Source: an uncultured Bulleidia sp. (GTDB lineage: Bacteria > Bacillota_I > Bacilli_A > Erysipelotrichales > Erysipelotrichaceae). From it: a stretch of DNA of 8,999 nucleotides. The stretch lies in the NCBI GenBank assembly GCA_934725105.1, contig CAKVBD010000053.1:1-8999 (forward strand), in the 5' to 3' direction. A program made the position numbers and the translations under genes. The notes beneath the pieces were generated by a model. It did not search any database and was not told the DNA's origin. It saw nothing but the letters and a program-made list of their open reading frames with translations. Below are positions 1 through 6,051 of this stretch, piece by piece. Positions within the stretch are counted from its first letter, which is position 1; each line of letters starts with the position of its first letter.

Positions 1-1
1 A

Positions 2-559
2 AAAAATAACACCTATCCTTCAAAGAAAACAATGAACTTTGTTGAAAATAATGAAGCAAAAAATAATCGTACAGCATTGATTGTGTTTGGTGTATTTCTT
101 GTATTCCTTGTTTTATTTACAAAGTTTGGTGTCATTGATCGTATCAGTGAAACAAATGCATTGATGAGTCAATATCAGACCAACAGTAAACAGCTTGATG
201 CACTCAAAGAAGAATTAAAAGACTATGATGCGATTGAAGAAAAATATAATGCACTTGTTGGTTCTTTCTTGTCGGAAGGAGAAAGAAACTGCTTGAACCG
301 CACAGATTTATTAAAAATGGTAGATGAAGATATTCTTCCACAAGTATCCGTTGCGAATATTTCTATCAGTGATAACAAAATGAGCGTATATACATCTTTA
401 ACAGATCTCAATACAATTTCTAGAGTTGTTGATATTTTACAGAAAGATGAAAGAACAAGCTATGTAACGGTTTCCAGTACAGTGAGTGACAGTGAAGATT
501 CTTCTAAGGTGTCTGCGACAATTGAAATTACATGTCAGAATGAAGGAGGTAATGAATAA
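2..559 (+). CDS. PilN-like type IV pilus assembly membrane protein (5' end probably outside window)
   Basis: This is a small monotopic inner-membrane protein. Counted from the ATG at 32 it has a short polar N-terminus (about residues 1-13), one hydrophobic helix (about 14-30), a charged coiled-coil-like stretch (about 33-75) and a small globular C-terminal part of about 100 residues. That is the PilN/PilO layout. In T4P machines PilN and PilO pair through coiled coils and ferredoxin-like domains, linking cytoplasmic PilM to the platform. Start: the frame stays open upstream of ATG 32 to the window edge (codons KNNTYPSKKT), and ATG 32 lacks a clear Shine-Dalgarno, whereas every later gene has one. 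The true start therefore probably lies before base 1. If ATG 32 is used, the protein is 175 residues. The stop overlaps the next ATG by one base (TAATG), implying translational coupling. The PilN assignment rests on topology and gene order; sequence similarity was not tested. Confidence 0.65.
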   Translation, partial: KNNTYPSKKTMNFVENNEAKNNRTALIVFGVFLVFLVLFTKFGVIDRISETNALMSQYQTNSKQLDALKEELKDYDAIEEKYNALVGSFLSEGERNCLNRTDLLKMVDEDILPQVSVANISISDNKMSVYTSLTDLNTISRVVDILQKDERTSYVTVSSTVSDSEDSSKVSATIEITCQNEGGNE

Positions 560-1137
560 TGTTAAAACATAAATTCTCTCTTCGTGAAACGATACTGGTA
601 TGTATTGCCGCAGTTCTTGCATTGGGTATTTTCTATTATGAAGCAATTGAAAAGAACTATCAGAAAGCATTACATCAATACGATACAACAAATATGCAAT
701 CTGAAATGGATCTTCTAGATGTGAAAGAAGCAAAAATGAGAAGCATGGAAAGCTATATTGAAGAACATAGTGATGCAAATCAAGGAGAAGTTGCGGTATA
801 TAACAATCTGGCAAATGAAATTGATGCATTGGCAAATATTCTTCAGCCAACTGCTTCAAATGTTTCCATTCAGTGGGCAGAACCATATTTAACAGATACA
901 ATCGTTAGAAGAAATGCAGATATTACATGTACTGTTCCAAGTTATGTCATTGCGGAAAGTGTGATTGATCAAATTGTGAATCTACAATATAAGTGCATTA
1001 TCTCATCGTTATCCATTTCCAGCAGTGATACAATGAGCGTAGATACATCCACAGGTGTTTCCGTTAGTATGACAGTGACATTCTTTGAAACAATTGATGG
1101 TGCAGGCAATACCAACGGATTAACAGAAGCACAATGA
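559..1137 (+). CDS. PilO-like type IV pilus assembly membrane protein
   Basis: A 192-residue protein with a basic N-terminus, one membrane helix at about residues 11-27, a helical charged segment to about residue 85, and a C-terminal region rich in short beta-like and Ser/Thr segments. This matches PilO-type monotopic proteins, which dimerise with PilN and form the alignment ring between the ATPase/platform and the growing pilus. In a bacterium without an outer membrane the C-terminal domain would face the cell wall space. The start is well supported: AAGGAGGT at 543-550 lies 8 bases before the ATG, and the ATG shares a base with the preceding stop. It is followed 14 bases later by the PilB ATPase. 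N/O order is assumed from other T4P operons; the two proteins share the same topology and could be swapped or be generic alignment proteins. Confidence 0.65.
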   Translation: MLKHKFSLRETILVCIAAVLALGIFYYEAIEKNYQKALHQYDTTNMQSEMDLLDVKEAKMRSMESYIEEHSDANQGEVAVYNNLANEIDALANILQPTASNVSIQWAEPYLTDTIVRRNADITCTVPSYVIAESVIDQIVNLQYKCIISSLSISSSDTMSVDTSTGVSVSMTVTFFETIDGAGNTNGLTEAQ

Positions 1138-1151
1138 GCAGGGGTTAATAT

Positions 1152-2837
1152 ATGAAAAATAAAAGATTAGGTGAAATGCTCGTTGATGCGGGTATATTGA
1201 GTGAAAAGCAGATTGAAGAAGCAATTGCTCTGCAAAAAGATTCAGGAAAAAGATTAGGTACAATTTTACTAGAAAATCATTTTATTAATGAAACACAATT
1301 GATTGAAGTATTGAGAATCCAGTTAGGTATTGATTTCATTGATTTGAACAAAACAAAGATTGATCCATACATGGCTGGTGTTGTTCCAAAAGCTATTGCA
1401 CAACAATATCGTGTTGTTGCGTTTCGAAAAGAAAAGAATGTGATTCTTTTAGCGATGGAAGACCCTCTAAACTTTAGAGCATTAGAAACAGTAAAACAGA
1501 CTACTAAGTGTAAAGTTCGTCCATATATTGCGTATTCTGAAGCAATTGACCGTGCAATTTCTGTATTGTATGAAAATGAAGGTGCATCCATTGCGATTGC
1601 ACAGATGGAAGCAGAAAAAGGATCAGAAATGACTGTAGAAGATCTTGTACAGAAGAAAGAACAAGATCAAAGTTCTTCTGCACCAACTGTAAAACTTGTA
1701 AACTCTATTTTAGAAAGAGGGATTGCGGAAAAGGCATCCGATATTCATATTGAACCAAGAGAAAATGATGTGCTTGTACGTATTCGTGTTGATGGAAGAC
1801 TGAATCGTATTTTAACGATTCCAAAATCTTTGCAGGAATCTGTCATTTCTCGTTTAAAAGTTATGTCAGAAATGAATATTACGGAACATCGTGTACCTCA
1901 GGATGGTAGAGCACAATACGTTCGTCAAGGAAAAGAAATAGATTTACGTTTGAGCTGTCTTCCTACAATTTATGGGGAAAAGATCGTTGTACGTATTCTT
2001 GCGCGTGAAAAGAGCAGTTTGAATCGTAAGGGTATTGGCATTACAGAAAGAGATAATGAAAGATTTTCTCGTATTTTGAAGAATAGTTCTGGAATGATCA
2101 TGATCGTTGGACCAACTGGTTCTGGTAAAACAAGTACACTGTATACAATGATTGAAGAATTAAAGAGTGACAGTGTGAATATGATTTCTTTAGAAGATCC
2201 TGTGGAATTCCAGATTGAAGGTGTTACACAGGTAGCAATCAACGAAAAAGTTGGTTTGACATTTGCGAGTGCATTACGTTCTTGTTTACGTCAGGATCCA
2301 GATATTATCTGTGTTGGTGAAATTCGAGATGGGGAAACGGCAACCATTGCGATGCGTGCTGCGATGACAGGACACCTTGTTTTAACAACTGTTCATACTG
2401 AAGATGCGGTAAGTGCAATTGACCGTTTAAAAGATTTAGGGGTTGAACCATATCTTATTGGTGGATCTTTAAGAGGTGTTGTATCTCAAAGACTTGTTCG
2501 AAAGATCTGTCCAAACTGCAGAAGAGAAATTCAGCCAGACAGAGATTTACTAGATCTAGCCAAAATCAATCCTGTGGGAAAACATTTCTATGAAGGTAAA
2601 GGCTGTTCCATGTGCTTTGATTCTGGATATCGTGGAAGAATTGGTGTTTTTGAAATCCTGCAGGTTACTTCACATATTCGTGATGAAATCTCAGAAGGGA
2701 AAAACGGAACAGAATTACGTAAGATCGTAAAAGAAGAAGGTAATTTTACACCAATGATAGAAAATGGAAGAAATTTAGTCGTAGAAGGTATTACAACACT
2801 ACAAGAAGTTGTAGATAAAGTTGTAACCGTGCAATAG
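1152..2837 (+). CDS. pilB: PilB/GspE-family type IV pilus assembly ATPase with tandem MshEN-type c-di-GMP-binding motifs
   Basis: A cytoplasmic hexameric ATPase that powers pilin extraction and polymerisation on the PilC platform. It has 561 residues, the usual full length. The N-terminal domain (about 1-150) has two 24-residue motifs, R5-L6-G7...Q28 and R34-L35-G36...Q57, separated by five residues, as in MshEN c-di-GMP-binding domains. Position 10 is G14 in the first repeat but H43 in the second. The catalytic domain has Walker A GPTGSGKT at 320-327 (K326), an Asp box around E348-D349, Walker B with D384 and catalytic E390 followed by IRDGE, and a His box around H408 and H415. A tetracysteine zinc site typical of PilB/GspE is present (C453/C456 and C485/C488). 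Everything needed for activity is intact. Start: AGGGG at 1140-1144, 7 bases before the ATG. It differs from ComGA-type competence ATPases, which lack this N-terminal domain. The absence of secretin genes argues for T4P rather than type II secretion. Confidence 0.95.
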   Translation: MKNKRLGEMLVDAGILSEKQIEEAIALQKDSGKRLGTILLENHFINETQLIEVLRIQLGIDFIDLNKTKIDPYMAGVVPKAIAQQYRVVAFRKEKNVILLAMEDPLNFRALETVKQTTKCKVRPYIAYSEAIDRAISVLYENEGASIAIAQMEAEKGSEMTVEDLVQKKEQDQSSSAPTVKLVNSILERGIAEKASDIHIEPRENDVLVRIRVDGRLNRILTIPKSLQESVISRLKVMSEMNITEHRVPQDGRAQYVRQGKEIDLRLSCLPTIYGEKIVVRILAREKSSLNRKGIGITERDNERFSRILKNSSGMIMIVGPTGSGKTSTLYTMIEELKSDSVNMISLEDPVEFQIEGVTQVAINEKVGLTFASALRSCLRQDPDIICVGEIRDGETATIAMRAAMTGHLVLTTVHTEDAVSAIDRLKDLGVEPYLIGGSLRGVVSQRLVRKICPNCRREIQPDRDLLDLAKINPVGKHFYEGKGCSMCFDSGYRGRIGVFEILQVTSHIRDEISEGKNGTELRKIVKEEGNFTPMIENGRNLVVEGITTLQEVVDKVVTVQ

Positions 2838-2846
2838 GTGTAAGTT

Positions 2847-4058
2847 ATGATCAGCTATAGATATAAAGCACTGAGTAGAGATGGTGCAAAAGTCAATGGT
2901 GTTGTTGAAGCCATTGATGAAATGCATGCCGTTGAAAAAATCAGAGAAAAGTGTCCGATTGTAATTGATATCAGTGAAGTGAAGACTGGTGGCATTTATG
3001 ATATTTTAAATATTGAAATTGGTAAAAAGGTAGATGTGAAGGCGTTGTCTGTGATGTGTTCTCAATTTGCGATTATTTTATCTGCGGGAACCCCAATCAA
3101 TCAGGCTTTACATATGATTGCTTCACAAACACAAGATAAAAAATTAAAGAAAATGCTTGAAAAGGCATATGAAGATGTCAATCATGGTAGTAGTGTAGAA
3201 GCTGCATTTCGAAAGAATTACAATGGATTGCCTGAAGTATTTCTAGAAACAATTCGTGCAGGTGAGATTTCTGGATCTTTACCAACATCTTTTGAAAACA
3301 TGCATCTATATTTTGATAAGCAATTTAAAAATACACAAAAACTGAAATCAGTAACGAGTTATCCAATGTTTGTTCTTGCGATTGCGGTGATTGTGGTAAT
3401 CGTTGTGATGGTGATGGTCGTTCCAACATTGACAAGTGTCTTTTCAGATCTTGGTGGTGACCTTCCTGTGATCACAAAGATGTTGATAGCGATCAGTAAC
3501 TGGTTTGGCAAGTACTGGATGATACTTGTTGGAATCATTTGTGCATTGATTGTTGGTATCAAAGTGACGACAAGTGGTGAAGATGGAAAGATTCGAAAGG
3601 GAGAATGTCTTTTAAAACTCCCAGTGATTGGCAATATTAATCTGCTTTCTTCTTCACAGGAGTTCTCAAATACAATGGCGACGCTGCTGGACGCTGGATT
3701 AAGTGTTTCTGAAGCGTTGCGCGTTACTTCGAAATGTTTGAATAATGATGCGATTGCTCGTGAAGTTTATGCAATGGCAGAAAAGGTTGAAACAGGTGTA
3801 TCTTTAAGTGATGCAATGAATAAAAGTAAATATTTACCACAGGTTCTAAGAGAAATGAGCGGTGTAGGTGAAAAGAGTGGAGAACTTGTCGCAACACTGA
3901 AAACAATTGGTGATTATTATACAAATGAAACAGATTTTGCGATGAAATCTGCGCTAGATAAATTAGAACCAGCAATGCTTGTATTACTTGCATTGTTTGC
4001 AGGATTTATTGTTGTGGCAATCTATTTACCAATGTTTACGATGTATAGTTTAATGTGA
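2847..4058 (+). CDS. pilC: PilC/GspF-family type IV pilus inner-membrane platform protein
   Basis: A 403-residue polytopic membrane protein on which the PilB hexamer acts to add pilins. It has the standard layout: a short N-terminal region with a Y-x-A-x-x-x-x-G motif (residues 6-13 region), a first cytoplasmic four-helix GspF domain (about 65-172) with the family's EFAxxLxAG-like helix (here SQFAIILSAGTPI), membrane helices at about 174-194 and 223-242, a second GspF domain (about 265-375, with a matching SNTMATLLDAGLSV helix) and a last membrane helix at about 377-397. Both GspF repeats carry the internal R-E-M/I-x-x-G-E-x-S-G type segment (RAGEISGSL and SGVGEKSGEL). AGGTG at 2836-2840 overlaps the pilB stop and precedes the ATG by 6 bases, so it is co-translated with pilB. 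It is full length, with no missing segment. Confidence 0.93.
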   Translation: MISYRYKALSRDGAKVNGVVEAIDEMHAVEKIREKCPIVIDISEVKTGGIYDILNIEIGKKVDVKALSVMCSQFAIILSAGTPINQALHMIASQTQDKKLKKMLEKAYEDVNHGSSVEAAFRKNYNGLPEVFLETIRAGEISGSLPTSFENMHLYFDKQFKNTQKLKSVTSYPMFVLAIAVIVVIVVMVMVVPTLTSVFSDLGGDLPVITKMLIAISNWFGKYWMILVGIICALIVGIKVTTSGEDGKIRKGECLLKLPVIGNINLLSSSQEFSNTMATLLDAGLSVSEALRVTSKCLNNDAIAREVYAMAEKVETGVSLSDAMNKSKYLPQVLREMSGVGEKSGELVATLKTIGDYYTNETDFAMKSALDKLEPAMLVLLALFAGFIVVAIYLPMFTMYSLM

Positions 4059-4062
4059 GGTG
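4057..4062 (+). promoter_or_regulatory. Ribosome binding site deciding the start of the GGDEF/HD-GYP gene
   Basis: GAGGTG overlaps the pilC stop codon (4056-4058) and sits 4 bases before ATG 4067. A GTG at 4055 lies in the same frame but has no Shine-Dalgarno upstream, so ATG 4067 is preferred. The overlap implies coupling of this signalling gene to pilC translation. Confidence 0.7.
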
Positions 4063-4066
4063 CAGT

Positions 4067-6025
4067 ATGCCAGATTTAAAAAAGAATTATACAAAAGAAG
4101 AAGCAAAGACGTTAGTAGAATCTTTACGTATGATAGTAGATTTTGCACGTATCTTAACGAAAGATGAGATTGAAGGAAGACAGAATTTAAAAAATGATCC
4201 TAAACTAAAATACTGCTATCGCGCATTACAAAAAGATGCTCCATGTGAAAACTGCATTTCTACAATTGCCATGGAAAATAAGAGTGATTCAACAAAAATT
4301 GAATTTATCAATGGACAATGTTATCAGTTCTTTGCACGATATATCATTGTGGATGGTGTGGAGTGTTCTGTTGAATCAGCAATGAAAATTAATGAGAAAG
4401 TATTGGTGGATTCCATTGGATATAAAGAACTTGTTGAAAAATATTCCGCAACATATGCAAGCATGTACACAGATCCATTAACAGGTGTATATAATCGTGC
4501 GTATTATGAAAAAGTTGAAAAGAATGTGAATACACCTGCAGGAATTGCGGTAATCGATATTGATGACTTCAAGTTATGTAATGATATCTATGGGCATAAA
4601 GCTGGAGATGTTGCTTTACAGACAGTAACACAAATCATTCGAAATAATATTCGTAGTAATGATAAGATCATACGTATTGGTGGAGATGAAATCTTATTGA
4701 TCTTGGATGGAATTCAAGAAGAAAGCTTTGAAAGAAAACTTGAAAGAATTCGCTCACAAGTTCGTATGGCACGTGTGAAAGGCTATAATAAGCTGCAATT
4801 ATCAATTTCTGCCGGTGCGGTGGTTTCTATGACAGAAATAAGAGAGGTATCCGTTGCAAAAGCAGATCGATTGATGTATATTGCGAAATCTTCAAAGAAT
4901 CGTGTTGTTTCTGAATGGAATGAAAATAAACAGATGATCAATTCCTTGAATGAAAGAGATGATAATAAACCTCTTGTTCTTGTTGTTGATGATTCTGATA
5001 TGAATCGTTTCCTTCTTTCACAAATCTTACTGGACGATTACAATGTGATAGAAGCATGTGATGGTGTAGAAGCAACGCAAATCATTCAAGATCATTTTAA
5101 AGAACTTTCCATTGTTCTACTGGATATTGTTATGCCTAGAATGGATGGATTTGGTGTTCTAGAATTTATGAATGCGAATGATTTGATTCAGGATTTACCA
5201 GTCATTATGATTTCCAGTATGGATGAAGGCAGTGCAATGCGTCGCTGCTATGAGTTAGGTATTTCTGATTATATTCGCCGCCCTTTCTCTGCAGATGTTG
5301 TTGGAAAACGTGTATTTAATATCGTTCGTTTGTATCAAAGACAAAGAAATCTGCAAAGAGAAATTCGTGAACAGGTAGAAGAAAGAGAAAAGAATTCTAG
5401 AGTCGTTACATCCATTATTTCTCATGTTGTAGAGAATCGTAATGGTGAAAGTGGACCGCATGTAATCCATGTCGAACAAATAACAGAAATCATTCTGAAT
5501 CGCTTAACAGAATTAACGGATATGTATAAGCTTTCTAAAGAAGATAAAAAACAGATTTCTTTAGCGAGTGCATTACATGATATTGGTAAAATTGGAATTG
5601 ATGAAAAAATTCTGAATAAGCCTGGAAAACTGACAGATGAAGAGTATGAAATCATGAAGACACATACAACAATTGGTGCAATCATGATTCGTCAGGTGCA
5701 GATGGAAGAAGATGATACTCTCATTCAATTTGCATATGAAATCTGCAGATGGCACCATGAAAAGTGGGATGGAAAAGGTTATCCAGATGGATTGAAAGGA
5801 AACTATATTCCAATTTCTGCACAGGTTGTATCAATTGCAGATGTATATGATGCTTTGGTGTCAGAGAGAGTATATAAGAAAGCCTATTCTCATGAAAAGG
5901 CAATAGAAATGATAATCAATGGAGAATGTGGAAAATTCAATCCGTTGTTAATACAATGTCTGAAAGACTGTTCAGATCGTATTCAGCTGGTTGAATCCAA
6001 AAATTCTCGAAATCGCGTTAGATAA
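4067..6025 (+). CDS. Bifunctional c-di-GMP enzyme: Cys-containing sensor region - GGDEF - REC - HD-GYP
   Basis: A soluble protein of 652 residues with no membrane helix. Residues 1-125 resemble a PAS-like sensor and hold C50, C60, C63 (C-E-N-C), C85 and C100. The GGDEF domain (about 130-290) starts with DPLTGVYNR at 136-144, has the metal/substrate segment D164-I-D-D-F-K with N172-D173, and the active-site loop GGDEI at 205-209. The last residue is Ile instead of Phe, which is not catalytic. An RSND I-site (196-199), five residues before the loop, predicts product inhibition. The REC domain (about 305-425) has phospho-acceptor D353, but Arg405 replaces the usual Lys before Pro. The HD-GYP domain (about 445-640) has H504-D505-IGK, H563-H564-E and the G571-Y572-P573 motif, all canonical. 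It should therefore both make c-di-GMP from GTP and hydrolyse it, with balance set by REC phosphorylation and the N-terminal sensor. Co-transcription with pilB/pilC suggests pilus control; this is inference. Confidence 0.92.
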   Translation: MPDLKKNYTKEEAKTLVESLRMIVDFARILTKDEIEGRQNLKNDPKLKYCYRALQKDAPCENCISTIAMENKSDSTKIEFINGQCYQFFARYIIVDGVECSVESAMKINEKVLVDSIGYKELVEKYSATYASMYTDPLTGVYNRAYYEKVEKNVNTPAGIAVIDIDDFKLCNDIYGHKAGDVALQTVTQIIRNNIRSNDKIIRIGGDEILLILDGIQEESFERKLERIRSQVRMARVKGYNKLQLSISAGAVVSMTEIREVSVAKADRLMYIAKSSKNRVVSEWNENKQMINSLNERDDNKPLVLVVDDSDMNRFLLSQILLDDYNVIEACDGVEATQIIQDHFKELSIVLLDIVMPRMDGFGVLEFMNANDLIQDLPVIMISSMDEGSAMRRCYELGISDYIRRPFSADVVGKRVFNIVRLYQRQRNLQREIREQVEEREKNSRVVTSIISHVVENRNGESGPHVIHVEQITEIILNRLTELTDMYKLSKEDKKQISLASALHDIGKIGIDEKILNKPGKLTDEEYEIMKTHTTIGAIMIRQVQMEEDDTLIQFAYEICRWHHEKWDGKGYPDGLKGNYIPISAQVVSIADVYDALVSERVYKKAYSHEKAIEMIINGECGKFNPLLIQCLKDCSDRIQLVESKNSRNRVR

Positions 6026-6040
6026 TTTTTGGAAGAATAT

Positions 6041-6046
6041 AGGTGA
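6041..6046 (+). promoter_or_regulatory. Ribosome binding site deciding the start of the hybrid kinase gene
   Basis: AGGTGA lies 5 bases before ATG 6052. A GTG inside it (6043) is in frame and would add three residues, with a weaker GGAAGA site at 6031-6036 as its own possible Shine-Dalgarno. ATG 6052 is preferred. Confidence 0.6.
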
Positions 6047-6051
6047 ATGAA

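Noticed and set aside
437..901. Minus-strand open frame of 154 codons across the PilN/PilO-like genes
   Set aside because: It is a shadow of the + strand genes: no ribosome site, low-complexity His/Leu/Phe-rich composition, and both overlapped + genes have clear topology and coupling. The other minus-strand frames are rejected for the same reason.
1152..4058. Type II secretion system or competence (ComG) pseudopilus
   Set aside because: No secretin or other outer-membrane secretion genes are seen, ComGA-type ATPases lack the N-terminal RLG-motif domain, and linkage to c-di-GMP genes fits T4P better. The adjacent pilin genes needed for certainty are outside the window.
4055..4066. GTG start at 4055 giving a four-residue longer c-di-GMP enzyme
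   Set aside because: It has no Shine-Dalgarno upstream, while GAGGTG is placed for ATG 4067.
4679..4696. GGDEI instead of GGDEF as a sign of a dead cyclase
   Set aside because: The catalytic Gly-Gly-Asp-Glu and the upstream metal-binding Asp segment are intact; the last position is variable in active enzymes, and the I-site is kept.
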